From Verrucomicrobiota bacterium (GTDB taxonomy: Bacteria; Verrucomicrobiota; Verrucomicrobiia; Opitutales; Opitutaceae): DNA of 39,674 nt. Numbering within the stretch: the stretch's first letter is position 1; every line of letters begins with the position of its first letter. The stretch spans positions 1-39,674 of the forward strand of contig JAFEGX010000052.1 of the NCBI GenBank assembly GCA_018239675.1. The letters run 5' to 3'. Positions 7,824 to 17,065 of this stretch are shown here, piece by piece. The position numbers were made by a program, and so were the translations under genes. The notes under the pieces were generated by a model. The model did not search any database and was not told where the DNA came from. It was given only the letters and a program-made list of their open reading frames with translations.

Positions 7824-9248
7824 CTAGCCGCGGCGCGCCTTCAGGTAGCGGTGGATGCCCTGCGCCGCGCGGCGGCCGTCGCGGACGGCATGCACCACCA
7901 GGCTCGGGCCGCGGACGTCGTCGCCGCCGGCAAACACCCCCGGCTCGCTGGTCATCTGGCTCCGGTCCACCTTGAACGTGCCCCATTCCTCCGTCGCGAG
8001 GCCCGCGAAGTCGCTGCCCGGCGGGAACGGCACCGCGTCGAAGCCGTACGCCACCAGCACCAGGTCCGTGGGCACGTCGAACTCCGAGCCCGGCACCGGG
8101 CGCGGCTTGCGGCGCCCCGACGAGTCCGGCGCGCCCAGCTCCATGCGCACGCAGCGCACGAGGCCGACCCCGCCGTCACCGTTCGGGACGATCTCGACCG
8201 GATTGACCAGGAACTCGAACCGCGCGCCTTCCTCGAGCGCGTTGTGATACTCCTTCCGGCTGCCCGGCATGTTGGCGAGGTCGCGCCGGTAGAGGCCGAC
8301 CGCCTCCTTCGCGCCGCAGCGGAGGGCGGTGCGGAGGCAATCCATCGCGGTGTCACCACCGCCCAGCACCGCCACGCGTTTTCCCGCCACCGGCACCTTC
8401 GGCAGGTCCACGAGCGGCGAGGCCACGTTTTTCTGGATCAGGAACGGCAGCGCGTCGATCACGCCTCCCAGCTGACCGCCCGGGATGTCCAGGGCCTTGG
8501 GCCGCTGCGCACCCACCGCCAGGAAGACCGCGTCAAACTGCCGGCGCAGGTGGGCCAGCGAGACATCCCAGCCGACCTTCACGCCCAGCTCGAACTTCAC
8601 GCCGCGCTTCACCAGCAGCTCAATGCGCCGCTCGACCAGCCGTTTCTCCAGCTTGAACGCCGGAATGCCGTTCACCAGCAGGCCGCCCGGGATGAGCATG
8701 GACTCGTAGACCGTCACCGCATAGCCGAGCTGGATCAGCTCGTCCGCGCAGGCGATGCCGCCGGGTCCCGAGCCGACGACCGCCACGCTGAAGCCGTTCG
8801 GCATGACCGGGGTCGCGTCGACCGCCCCGCGATCGAGGGCGTAGTCGTTGATGAATCGCTCGACGGCGCCGATGGCGACGGGGTCGCCCTTCGCGTTCAG
8901 GATGCACGCCCCCTCGCACAGACGCTCCTGCGGGCAGACGCGCGAGCAGATCTCGGGCAGGTTGCTCGTGGTGCGCGAAATCGCTGCGGCCTCGAGGAAA
9001 TTGCCCTGGGCCGCCTGCGCGAGCCACTCCGGGATGCGGTTCGACAGCGGGCAGCCCTGCGAGCACAGCGGGTGCGGGCACTGGATGCACCGGCTCGCCT
9101 GCTCGCGGACCGTCGCCTCGTCGTAGCTCCCGTAGATCTCCTCAAAGTCCCCGGTGCGCTCGTTCGCGCCCCGCTTCGGCGGACCGATGCGGGCGATCCG
9201 GGACCAATTGTACTTGGGATTGGCCAGGGGATTGGAGGTCGGGGGCAT
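7824..9248 (-). CDS. GltD-like Fe-S/FAD/NAD(P)-dependent oxidoreductase
   Basis: A 474-residue protein of the glutamate synthase small-subunit family, which moves electrons between NAD(P)H and a partner through FAD and two [4Fe-4S] clusters. The N-terminal cysteine-rich domain has CIQCPHPLCSQGCPLSNRIP and CSRVCPQERLCEGAC. It is followed by the first Rossmann motif GSGPGGIACADELIQLGY (FAD) and the second, GGGDTAMDCL, with YRRD (NADPH type). The start at 9248 is preferred over an in-frame ATG at 9293, which reads through a repeat. No gltA/gltB is adjacent. The gene follows nifJ and a dihydroorotate-dehydrogenase-like gene on the same strand, so the partner is more likely that flavoprotein (compare PreT/PreA halves of dihydropyrimidine dehydrogenase) or ferredoxin than glutamate synthase. 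Confidence 0.88.
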   Translation of the reverse strand: MPPTSNPLANPKYNWSRIARIGPPKRGANERTGDFEEIYGSYDEATVREQASRCIQCPHPLCSQGCPLSNRIPEWLAQAAQGNFLEAAAISRTTSNLPEICSRVCPQERLCEGACILNAKGDPVAIGAVERFINDYALDRGAVDATPVMPNGFSVAVVGSGPGGIACADELIQLGYAVTVYESMLIPGGLLVNGIPAFKLEKRLVERRIELLVKRGVKFELGVKVGWDVSLAHLRRQFDAVFLAVGAQRPKALDIPGGQLGGVIDALPFLIQKNVASPLVDLPKVPVAGKRVAVLGGGDTAMDCLRTALRCGAKEAVGLYRRDLANMPGSRKEYHNALEEGARFEFLVNPVEIVPNGDGGVGLVRCVRMELGAPDSSGRRKPRPVPGSEFDVPTDLVLVAYGFDAVPFPPGSDFAGLATEEWGTFKVDRSQMTSEPGVFAGGDDVRGPSLVVHAVRDGRRAAQGIHRYLKARRG

Positions 9249-9269
9249 GGGGGTTTGGTTCAGGGACGG

Positions 9270-9386
9270 GATCGAACATCGAACGCCGGACATCGGACGC
9301 CGGACTTCGAACGGTGGAGGAGAGTTGCGAGGTGGTGGTTCCTTCCTTCGGTGTTGGACGTTCGGCGTTCGGTGTTGGATCTTCGG
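9270..9386. repeat. imperfect inverted repeat of CGAACATCGAACG-type units
   Basis: The gap between the two flavoprotein genes contains short tandem units (CGAACATCGAACGCCGGACATCGGACG, split here by one-base changes) at 9270-9312. An imperfect inverted counterpart made of GTTGGACGTTCGGCGTTCGG-type units lies at 9346-9386. The two arms could pair into a long hairpin within the transcript. This is a repeat family distinct from that at 7510-7750. Confidence 0.6.
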
Positions 9387-9405
9387 AGTGCCGCGCAGGC
9401 CCGGC

Positions 9406-10398
9406 CTACACCCGCCAGCTCTGCAGGATCTTCTGGTAGTTCGCGCGCTCGAAGGCGCCGGGATCCGGGCAGCGCGCGAGGTTCATCGCGCCGCGGAACT
9501 CGTCCACGTTCTCGTAGCCGTGCTCCTCCATCCAGGAGCGGAGGCCCGCCAGCAGGGTCGTCAGGAGCCGCGGGCCGTTCTTCAGGAGCACCGAGACCAC
9601 CTGGACGGCATGCGCGCCGGCCAGCAACGCCTTCACGACATCGCGGGTGCTGTGCACGCCGCCCGACGCCGCGAGCGAACCCTTCAGGTGCGGCGACAGC
9701 ACCGCCAGCCAGCGCAGGCGGAGCAGGAGCTCGGACGAATCTGAAAGCTTCAGCTGCGGCGCGACATCGAGCTCCTCCACGTCAAAGTCGGGCTGGTAGA
9801 ACCGGTTGAACAGCACCACGCCCTTCGCGCCCATCCGCTCGAGCGCCAGGGCGAAGTGCGCCGGCGCCGTGTGGAACGGCGAGAGCTTCACCGCCACCGG
9901 GATCTTCACGCTGTTGAGGACCAGCCCCACCGTCTCGAGCATGTCGGCCTCCAGGTCGTCGGCGGCCTTCGCGGGATCCGTCGCGAGCTGGTACAGGTTC
10001 AGCTCGATCGCGTCCGCGCCGGCGCTCTCGCACCGCTTGGCGTAGTTCGTCCAGCCGCCCGGGTTCGTGCCGTTGAGCGAGGCGATCACCGGGATGGCCA
10101 GCGCGCGCTTCAGGTCCTCGATCTGGCGGAGGTAGTGGTCCGGCACCAGCTGGTACTCCGCGAAGTTCGGGAAGAACGACGTGGCCTCGGGGTTGCTCTC
10201 GGCGGGCGTCTCGACGTGGTGGCGCAGCGCGCGCTGCTCCGCGTCGATCTGCTCCTCGAACAGCGACCGCATCACGACCGCGGCGGCGCCGGCGTCCTGG
10301 AGCTGCCGGGCCACATGGGTGCTGTCGCTGAACGGCGAGGCGCCGATCACGATCGGGTTGGAGAGCTTGAGGCCGAGGTAGGTGGTGGTGAGGTCCAT
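9406..10398 (-). CDS. dihydroorotate dehydrogenase-like flavoprotein
   Basis: A 330-residue TIM-barrel FMN protein of the class-I dihydroorotate dehydrogenase/PreA superfamily. It opens with DLTTTYLGLKLSNPIVIGASPF and has the barrel motifs IPVAVKLSPF, NRFYQPDFDVEEL and the phosphate-binding ASGGVHSTRDVVKALLAGA. It lacks the C-terminal ferredoxin domain of PreA. No other pyrimidine gene is nearby, and it sits between nifJ and a GltD-like gene. I therefore read it as the dihydroorotate-dehydrogenase-like protein often found beside pyruvate:ferredoxin oxidoreductase, whose substrate is not known, rather than as PyrD. The 123-base gap to nifJ upstream contains no gene, only repeat-like CAGGTCGAAAGTCACAGGTC and a 6-bp GGCTCG/CGAGCC hairpin (10454-10469). 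Confidence 0.85.
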   Translation of the reverse strand: MDLTTTYLGLKLSNPIVIGASPFSDSTHVARQLQDAGAAAVVMRSLFEEQIDAEQRALRHHVETPAESNPEATSFFPNFAEYQLVPDHYLRQIEDLKRALAIPVIASLNGTNPGGWTNYAKRCESAGADAIELNLYQLATDPAKAADDLEADMLETVGLVLNSVKIPVAVKLSPFHTAPAHFALALERMGAKGVVLFNRFYQPDFDVEELDVAPQLKLSDSSELLLRLRWLAVLSPHLKGSLAASGGVHSTRDVVKALLAGAHAVQVVSVLLKNGPRLLTTLLAGLRSWMEEHGYENVDEFRGAMNLARCPDPGAFERANYQKILQSWRV

Positions 10399-10521
10399 GG
10401 TGATGGGGTGTGGGGACTGGCGGTTGAAGGGCTCAGGTCGAAAGTCACAGGTCGGCTCGCGGCCGAGCCCTTCGGAGGTATTGGGTGTTTGGCGGTGGGC
10501 GGTTTGGCGTTTTCCAGCGGT

Positions 10522-13500
10522 CTACTTGGCCGGCACGGCCGCGGGCGCGGCCGGCGCCGTCGCGGCGGGGGCTGCGGCCGGAGCCGGGCTCGGTCCGGTG
10601 GTCGGCGCGGCGAGGTGCTGGTACAGTTTGAAGTGCTGGCTGACCTGGGCCTGGGCCTTCACCGCGAGCTCGCTGGCGCGCTGGGGCGCGACGTTCTTCA
10701 GGATCCCGAAGCGCGTCTCGTTGGCCATGAACTTCGCGAGTTCGACTTTCGGCGTCGCGGAATCGAGCCGGAGACCAACCTCGCCCTTCTCCACCAGGCG
10801 CGGGTCGTAGCGCAGCAGCGGCCAGTAACCGGAGTCGACCGCGAGCTTCTGCTGCTCGAGGCCGAGGTGCAGCGGGTAGCCGTGCGCGATGCAGTGCGAG
10901 TAGGCGATGACGAGCGCCGGCCCATTGTAGGCCTCGGCCTCCCGCAGCGCCGACACCGTCTGGCTGTCCTTGGCGCCCAGCGCGACGCGGGCGACATAGA
11001 CGTGGCCGTACTGCATGGCCATCAGGCCGAGGTCCTTCTTCGCGATCGCCTTGCCGCCGGCCGCGAACTTCGCGACCGCCGCCATCGGCGTCGACTTCGA
11101 GGACTGGCCGCCGGTGTTGGAGTAGACCTCGGTGTCGAGGACCAGGACCTTCACGTTGGCGCCGGAGGCGAGCACGTGGTCGAGGCCGCCGTAGCCGATG
11201 TCGTAGGCCCAGCCGTCGCCGCCGACGATCCAGACGGTCTTCCGGACCAGGTCGTCCGCGAGCGCCAGCAGGCGCTGCGCGTCGGCGCCCGGGATGCCCT
11301 TGAGCGTCTCGCGCAGGGCGGCCACGCGCTTCCGCTGCTCGGCGATGCCGGCTTCGGTGCCTTGGTCGGCCTGCAGGAGGGCGGTCACGGTGTCCGGGCC
11401 GATGCGGGCGGCCAGCCGGTCAACCAGCGCCTTGGCGGTCCGGGCGCGCTGCTCGACCGCGAGGAACAGGCCGAGACCGAACTCGGCGTTGTCCTCGAAG
11501 AGCGAGTTGGCCCAGGCCGGCCCGCGGCCGTTGGCGTCCTTGCAGTAGGGCGTCGTCGGCAGGTTGCCGCCGTAGATCGACGAGCAGCCGGTGGCGTTGG
11601 CGATGATCAGCCGGTCGCCGAACAGCTGGGTCAGCAGCTTGAGGTACGGGGTCTCGCCGCAGCCGGCGCAGGCGCCGGAGAACTCGAACAGCGGGGCGAG
11701 GAACTGCGTGCCCTTGACCGCGCTGACGTCGAGCCGGGCCCGGTCCGGATCGGGGATCTTCGTGAAGAACTCCCAGTCCGCGCGGTCGGCCGCGAGGCGC
11801 GGCGGCTGCGCCACCATGTCGATGGCCTTGTGGCGCGGGTTGGTCTTGTCCTTTGCCGGGCAGACCTGCACGCAGAGCGAACAGCCCGTGCAATCCTCCG
11901 GGGCCACCTTGAGCACGTAACGCTGGCCCGGGAACTCGTTCGAGCGGAAGGCCGCGCTCGTGAAGCTCGCGGGCGCCCCGGCCAGGGCCGCGGGCTCGCA
12001 GAACTTCGCGCGGATCGCCGCATGCGGGCAGACCATCACGCACTTGTTGCACTGGATGCAGATGTTCGGGTCCCACGCCGGCACCTCGAGCGCGATGTTC
12101 CGCTTCTCGAAGCGCGCCGTGCCCGTCGGCCAGCAGCCGTCGAGCGGCATCGCACTGACCGGCATGAGATCGCCCTCGTTGGCCAGGAGCCGGGCGGTGA
12201 CCTGCTGCACGAACTGCGGCGCGCCCGGGTAGGCCGGCGGGACCGTGACCACGGCGGCGGCGTCCACCTGCGCCGGCACCGCGACCTGATGCAGGCCGGC
12301 CAGGGCGGCGTCCACCGCCGCATAGTTCATCTTCACGATCTGCTCGCCCTTCTTGCCGTAGGTCTTGGCGATGGATTTCTTGATCTGCGCGATCGCCTCG
12401 TCGGGCGGCAGGACGCCGGAGAGGGCGAAGAAGCACGTCTGCAGCACGGTGTTCGTGCGCCGGCCCATGCCGCTGGCCTGCGACACCTGGGTGGCGTCGA
12501 TGGCATAGAGCTTGAGTTTCTTGGCGATGATCTGCCCCTGCCAGTCGCGCGGGAGCCGCTGCCACGTCTCCGCGGGCGGGTACGGCGTGTTGAGGAGCAC
12601 GGTCGCCCCCGGCGCCGCATAGCCGAGCACATCGGTGCGGCCGACGAAGCTGAACTGGCTGCACGCCACGAAATCCGCGCGGCGGATGAGGTACGGCGCC
12701 CGGATCGGCCGCGGGCCGAACCGGAGGTGCGAGGTCGTCATCGAGCCGGACTTCTTCGAGTCGTACACGAAGTAGCCCTGCGCGAAGTTGTCGGTCTGCT
12801 CGCCGATGATCTTGATCGAGTTCTTGTTCGCGCCGACCGTGCCGTCCGCGCCGAGGCCGACGAACACGCAGCGGCGGACGTCCGCGGCCTCGAGGTCGAA
12901 GTCCGCGTCGTACTTGAGCGAGGTCCCCGTGACATCGTCGAGGATGCCGACGGTGAAGTGATTTCGCGGCTCCCACTGCGAGAGATGCTCGAAGACCGCG
13001 GCCACCATCCCCGGGGTGAATTCCTTCGAGCCCAGCCCGTAGCGGCCGCCCACCACGCGGGCGGAGCCGGCCAGCGGCGACCGGCCCTCGGCCAGCGCGC
13101 CGAGGACGTTGAGGTAGAGCGGCTCACCCAGCGCGCCCGGCTCCTTCGTGCGGTCGAGGACGGCGATGGCCTTGGTGGTCTTCGGCAGCGCGGCCAGGAA
13201 CGCCTTGCCGTCAAACGGGAGGAACAGGCGCACCGCGACCACGCCCACCTTCTCGCCGCGGGCATTGAGCCAGTCGGCGGTCTCGACCGCGGTCTCGACG
13301 CCGCTGCCCATCGCGACGAGCACGCGCTCGGCGGCGGGATGGCCGTGGTAGTCGAACAACCGGTAGGTCCGGCCCGTGACGCTCGCGAACCGGTCCATCA
13401 CCGCCTGCACGGTGGCCGGGAGCCCGCTGTAGAAGCGGTTCACCGCCTCGCGGCCCTGGAAATATACGTCGGGATTCTGCGCCGTGCCGCGGAGCGTCGG

Positions 13501-14151
13501 CTTGTCGGGCGTCATGGCCCGGGCGCGGAACTGCGCGATGTCGTGCTCGTCAATCACCGCCCGGAGCTGGGCGTCGGACAGCACCGCCAGCTTCTGCACC
13601 TCGTGCGAGGTGCGGAACCCGTCGAAGAAGTGGATGAACGGCACGCGGGCCCGGTAGCTCGCGACGTGCGCGATCAGGGCGAGGTCCTGCGCCTCCTGCG
13701 GGGAGTTGCTGCAGAGCAGCGCGCAGCCGGTGGCGCGGCAGGCCATCACGTCCTGGTGGTCGCCAAAGATCGACAGGCCCTGCGCGGCGAGCGCGCGCGC
13801 GCTGACGTGCATCGTGAACGGCAGGAGTTCGCCCGCGATCTTGTACAGGTTGGGAATCATCAGGAGCAGGCCCTGCGACGCGGTGAAGGTCGTGGTCAGG
13901 GCCCCGCCCAGGAGGCCGCCGTGGACGGCGCCGGCGACGCCACCCTCGGACTGCATTTCGACGATGCGGGGCACCTCGCCCCACAGATTGGGCTTGCCCA
14001 GGGCCGCCCATTCATCGGCGACCTCGGCCATGGTCGAGGAAGGCGTGATCGGGTAGATCGCGATCAGCTCATTGAGCCGGTAGGCGACCGAGGCGACCGC
14101 TTCATTGGCATCGCAGGTGAGGTATTCGGTGGGAGGAACGGTGCTGGGCAT
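10522..14151 (-). CDS. nifJ: pyruvate:ferredoxin (flavodoxin) oxidoreductase
   Basis: Single-chain homodimeric PFOR, 1209 residues, converting pyruvate, CoA and oxidised ferredoxin/flavodoxin to acetyl-CoA, CO2 and reduced carrier. Domains in order: pyrimidine-binding domain with YPITPSSTMAEVADEWA; transketolase C-like and gamma domain; two [4Fe-4S] motifs CIQCNKCVMVCP and CTGCSLCVQVCPAKD; the CAGCGETPY cysteines of the third cluster; and the TPP-Mg domain with GDGWAYDIGYGGLDH and DTEVYSNTGGQSSK. The start at 14151 gives the usual N-terminus (STVPPTEYLTCDANEAV); the frame stays open further upstream but without family similarity. The upstream bases are CTCCTCCC, so there is no Shine-Dalgarno. 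The last 25-30 residues are an Ala/Pro tail not expected in the family. It is the first gene of the minus-strand set ending at 7824. Confidence 0.96.
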   Translation of the reverse strand: MPSTVPPTEYLTCDANEAVASVAYRLNELIAIYPITPSSTMAEVADEWAALGKPNLWGEVPRIVEMQSEGGVAGAVHGGLLGGALTTTFTASQGLLLMIPNLYKIAGELLPFTMHVSARALAAQGLSIFGDHQDVMACRATGCALLCSNSPQEAQDLALIAHVASYRARVPFIHFFDGFRTSHEVQKLAVLSDAQLRAVIDEHDIAQFRARAMTPDKPTLRGTAQNPDVYFQGREAVNRFYSGLPATVQAVMDRFASVTGRTYRLFDYHGHPAAERVLVAMGSGVETAVETADWLNARGEKVGVVAVRLFLPFDGKAFLAALPKTTKAIAVLDRTKEPGALGEPLYLNVLGALAEGRSPLAGSARVVGGRYGLGSKEFTPGMVAAVFEHLSQWEPRNHFTVGILDDVTGTSLKYDADFDLEAADVRRCVFVGLGADGTVGANKNSIKIIGEQTDNFAQGYFVYDSKKSGSMTTSHLRFGPRPIRAPYLIRRADFVACSQFSFVGRTDVLGYAAPGATVLLNTPYPPAETWQRLPRDWQGQIIAKKLKLYAIDATQVSQASGMGRRTNTVLQTCFFALSGVLPPDEAIAQIKKSIAKTYGKKGEQIVKMNYAAVDAALAGLHQVAVPAQVDAAAVVTVPPAYPGAPQFVQQVTARLLANEGDLMPVSAMPLDGCWPTGTARFEKRNIALEVPAWDPNICIQCNKCVMVCPHAAIRAKFCEPAALAGAPASFTSAAFRSNEFPGQRYVLKVAPEDCTGCSLCVQVCPAKDKTNPRHKAIDMVAQPPRLAADRADWEFFTKIPDPDRARLDVSAVKGTQFLAPLFEFSGACAGCGETPYLKLLTQLFGDRLIIANATGCSSIYGGNLPTTPYCKDANGRGPAWANSLFEDNAEFGLGLFLAVEQRARTAKALVDRLAARIGPDTVTALLQADQGTEAGIAEQRKRVAALRETLKGIPGADAQRLLALADDLVRKTVWIVGGDGWAYDIGYGGLDHVLASGANVKVLVLDTEVYSNTGGQSSKSTPMAAVAKFAAGGKAIAKKDLGLMAMQYGHVYVARVALGAKDSQTVSALREAEAYNGPALVIAYSHCIAHGYPLHLGLEQQKLAVDSGYWPLLRYDPRLVEKGEVGLRLDSATPKVELAKFMANETRFGILKNVAPQRASELAVKAQAQVSQHFKLYQHLAAPTTGPSPAPAAAPAATAPAAPAAVPAK

Positions 14152-14366
14152 GGGAGGAGACGCCGGACGAGCCGGCGCCGCGTTCAGGATGCCAAAAACA
14201 CCCCCGCCTCGCTCCGCATATCTTGCCAATCGTCGGGCATCGGTTGGGCCCCTCCCCGGGAGCGCGCAGAAATTGTTCCAAGAAAGCCACCGGCGCCGAT
14301 TTGTGCAGCGCCGCCCGGGCCAAAAAACGGGCCCCGACCGGGCCCGGAAAACCCTCGAATTTCCCG

Positions 14367-14395
14367 TTGACGCTGGCCCCGCGCCGCCCTTTGTT
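14367..14395 (+). promoter_or_regulatory. possible tRNA-Phe promoter
   Basis: TTGACG (14367-14372), a 17-base spacer and TTTGTT (14390-14395) end 15 bases before the tRNA. The -35 is good and the -10 weak, but position and spacing fit a stable-RNA promoter. The rest of the 14152-14410 gap shows no gene; it must also hold the nifJ promoter, which I could not place. Confidence 0.4.
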
Positions 14396-14410
14396 CGCCC
14401 TTCCTTTTGG

Positions 14411-14486
<76 letters not shown>

Positions 14487-14745
14487 GTCTTCGCCGCCAC
14501 CGCAGTGGCCAGAAGACTGCCGCGCCGGAGCCCGCGTTCAGCGGGCACAGGCGGGCCCTGCCCACCAAGGCGGCTGCGCCTCGACAAGGCCGGTGGGTTC
14601 CAGCAGCCTTTCCTGTGATTGCTCGTCGCGCGATCGTGACCCGGAAGCCGCCACAACGAATCTCCCGCCGCGCCGAAGAAGGCACGCTTTACTCCCTCCG
14701 ACCGGCAAAGGCTCGGCCAATCCCCCACCCGCCCTCAGTCCAGGC

Positions 14746-15228
14746 ATGCACCTCTCGACCGCTGATCTCATGGACCGGGGCGACCCGTCGCTCCAGAGCT
14801 GCACCCTGCAGTTCCGCCAGTTCGGCCGGAAACGGGCCTTCTTCGGCGCCGCGCGGACCCTGCGGACGATCGAGGACAACGCCCAGGTGCGGGAGCTCCT
14901 CTCCGGCCCCGGCGCGGGCGCCGTGCTGGTGGTGGACGGCGGCGGCTCGCTCCGCGCCGCGCTGCTCGGCGACCAACTGGCATCGCTCGGGGCCCGGAAC
15001 GGCTGGAGCGGGGTGATCCTCCACGGGGCCGTCCGCGACGCCGCGGCGCTCGCCGCGATCGATCTCGGCATCAAGGCGCTGGGCACGAATCCGCGCAAGA
15101 GCGCCAAGCTCGGCACCGGGACGATCGACGTGCCGGTTGCGTTCGGCGACGTCACGGTCCGGCCGGCCGACTGGGTGTACGCCGATGACGACGGCATCGT
15201 CGTCAGCGCCCGCCCGCTGCACGGGTAG
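14746..15228 (+). CDS. rraA: RraA family protein (RNase E regulator / HMG aldolase fold)
   Basis: A 160-residue protein matching RraA along its full length. The signature GDQLASLGARNGWSGVILHG followed by AVRD is the conserved substrate/metal site of this fold (Arg-Asp pair), and ALGTNPRKSAKLGTG and the C-terminal ADDDGIVV are also typical. In gamma-proteobacteria RraA inhibits RNase E; related proteins cleave 4-hydroxy-4-methyl-2-oxoglutarate to pyruvate or decarboxylate oxaloacetate. Both roles remain possible. The second would fit the convergent neighbour, which uses oxaloacetate. The ATG at 14746 gives the standard N-terminus (STADLMD). The stop lies 1 base from the stop of the convergent pckG. 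Confidence 0.9.
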   Translation: MHLSTADLMDRGDPSLQSCTLQFRQFGRKRAFFGAARTLRTIEDNAQVRELLSGPGAGAVLVVDGGGSLRAALLGDQLASLGARNGWSGVILHGAVRDAAALAAIDLGIKALGTNPRKSAKLGTGTIDVPVAFGDVTVRPADWVYADDDGIVVSARPLHG

Positions 15229-15229
15229 C

Positions 15230-17050
15230 CTACATCCGGCAGATCAGCAGCTCGCGCTCGAACATCAGTTCCTTCGGCAGGTGGGAGTGCAGGTCGAGGA
15301 AGAGCTCCTCGTGGCCCAGCACCTCGGCCCGCCACGCGGCCCGGTCGAAGGCCTGCAGCTCCTCGAATTTCTCCCTCGGAAAATCGAGGCCGGTCCAGTC
15401 GATGTCCTTGTGCCGCGGCACCCAGCCGATCGGCGTCTCGCGCGCCCGCCCGCCCGCGCGCACGCGGTCGAAGATCCACTTCAGGACGCGCATGTTCTCG
15501 CCGAAGCCCGGCCAGATGAACTTGCCCTCCCGGTCCTTCCGGAACCAGTTCACGTGGAAAATCCGCGGGGTCTCGCTGAGCCGCCGCTGCATGTTGATCC
15601 AGTGGCGGAAGTAGTCGCCCATGTGGTACCCGCAGAACGGCAGCATGGCCATCGGGTCGCGCCGCACCTGGCCGACCTTGCCCGCCGCCGCCGCCGTCAT
15701 CTCGGATCCCATCGTCGCGCCAACATACACGCCGCTGCTCCAGTTGAAGGCCTGGTAGACGAGCGGCATGGTCGAAGCCCGGCGGCCACCGAAGATGAAG
15801 GCGCTGATCGGCACGCCCTCCGGCGACTCCCAGGCCTCGTCCATCGTCGGGCACTGCCGCGCCGGCGCGGTGAAGCGCGCGTTGGGATGCGCCGCCTTCG
15901 CCCCCGTCTCCTGCGCCAGGGCCGGGGTCCAGTCCCGCCCCTGCCAGTCAAGCGCGTGCGCCGGCGGCTCGGCGGTCATGCCCTCCCACCACACCCCGCC
16001 GTCGTCGGTCAGGGCGCAGTTGGTGAAGATCGTGTTGCGGGCCAGCGTGCGCATCGCGTTCGGGTTGGTCCGGTCCCCGGTGCCGGGCGCCACGCCAAAG
16101 AAGCCGGCCTCCGGGTTGATCGCCCGCAGGCGGCCGTGCTGGTCGGGCCGGATCCAGGCGATGTCGTCGCCCACGGTGGTGACCTTCCAGCCCTGCCGCC
16201 GGAACGGCGCGGGCGGGATCAGCATCGCGAAGTTCGTCTTGCCGCACGCGCTGGGGAAAGCCGCGGCCACGTAGACCTTCTTGCCCTGCGGATTCTCGAT
16301 GCCGAGGATCAGCATGTGCTCGGCCATCCAGCCCTCGTCCCGGGCCATCGCGCTCGCGATCCGCAGCGCGAAGCACTTCTTGCCCAGCAGCGCGTTGCCG
16401 CCGTAGCCGGAGCCGTAGCTCCAGATCTCGCGGGTCTCCGGGAAATGGACGATGTACTTCTCCGGGTTGCACGGCCACGCGACGTCCCGCTGGCCGCGCG
16501 CGAGCGGCGCCCCGACGGAGTGGACGCACGGGACCACCCGCTTGAAGTCCTGGTCGATCAGCTTGAACACCGCCCGGCCGACGCGGGCCATGATGCGCAT
16601 GTTGGCCACCGCGTAGGGCGAATCCGTCAGCTGGACGCCGATCTGCGACATCGGCGAGCCGATCGGCCCCATGCTGTACGCGAGCACGTACATCGTGCGG
16701 CCCCGCATGCAGCCCGCGAACAGCCCGCGCAGCTTCTTTTTCATCTCATACGGGTTCATCCAGTTGTTCGTCGGGCCGGCGCCGTCCTGCGACTGGCTGC
16801 AGATGAAGGTGCGGTCCTCGACCCGGGCCACGTCGCCGGCGTCGGAACGCGCGAGGTAGCAGCCCGGCCACTTCTGCGGGTTGAGCCGGATGAACGTGCC
16901 GCCGGCGACCATCTCGCGGCACAGGCGGTCGTATTCGGCCTGGGTGCCGTCCACCCAGTGGATGCGCTCCGGCTTGCAGAGCGCGGCCATCTTGTTGATC
17001 CACCGGAGGAGATGGACGTTTTTGCTGAGCGGTGGATTGGTGGCAGGCAT
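15230..17050 (-). CDS. pckG: phosphoenolpyruvate carboxykinase (GTP)
   Basis: A 606-residue GTP-dependent PEPCK catalysing oxaloacetate + GTP to PEP + GDP + CO2, the entry to gluconeogenesis from C4 acids. The P-loop with its active-site cysteine, [13 protein letters not shown], is near residues 263-275, preceded by the [12 protein letters not shown] substrate region. Further family blocks are [32 protein letters not shown] and [14 protein letters not shown]. Length is as expected. Only 15 bases separate its start from the stop of the upstream porin gene on the same strand, so it probably belongs to the porin transcription unit. That is an unusual place for a core gluconeogenic gene and links it to the repeat operator at 19067. 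Confidence 0.96.
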   Translation of the reverse strand: MPATNPPLSKNVHLLRWINKMAALCKPERIHWVDGTQAEYDRLCREMVAGGTFIRLNPQKWPGCYLARSDAGDVARVEDRTFICSQSQDGAGPTNNWMNPYEMKKKLRGLFAGCMRGRTMYVLAYSMGPIGSPMSQIGVQLTDSPYAVANMRIMARVGRAVFKLIDQDFKRVVPCVHSVGAPLARGQRDVAWPCNPEKYIVHFPETREIWSYGSGYGGNALLGKKCFALRIASAMARDEGWMAEHMLILGIENPQGKKVYVAAAFPSACGKTNFAMLIPPAPFRRQGWKVTTVGDDIAWIRPDQHGRLRAINPEAGFFGVAPGTGDRTNPNAMRTLARNTIFTNCALTDDGGVWWEGMTAEPPAHALDWQGRDWTPALAQETGAKAAHPNARFTAPARQCPTMDEAWESPEGVPISAFIFGGRRASTMPLVYQAFNWSSGVYVGATMGSEMTAAAAGKVGQVRRDPMAMLPFCGYHMGDYFRHWINMQRRLSETPRIFHVNWFRKDREGKFIWPGFGENMRVLKWIFDRVRAGGRARETPIGWVPRHKDIDWTGLDFPREKFEELQAFDRAAWRAEVLGHEELFLDLHSHLPKELMFERELLICRM

Positions 17051-17065
17051 GGATGAGTTGGCTTC

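Noticed and set aside
4945..7986. Open frame of about 1000 codons on the minus strand opposite nuoN and the kinase-like gene
   Set aside because: Low-complexity translation with no motifs, opposite well-supported genes; a GC artefact.
10454..10469. Terminator between nifJ and the dihydroorotate-dehydrogenase-like gene
   Set aside because: Only a 6-bp stem with a 4-base loop and no T tract; too weak to support.
9856..14370. Very long open frame (about 1500 codons) on the + strand
   Set aside because: It lies antisense to nifJ and the dihydroorotate-dehydrogenase-like gene, is Arg/Gly/Ala/Asp/Val-rich without any domain, and is a by-product of GC-rich third positions in the real genes.
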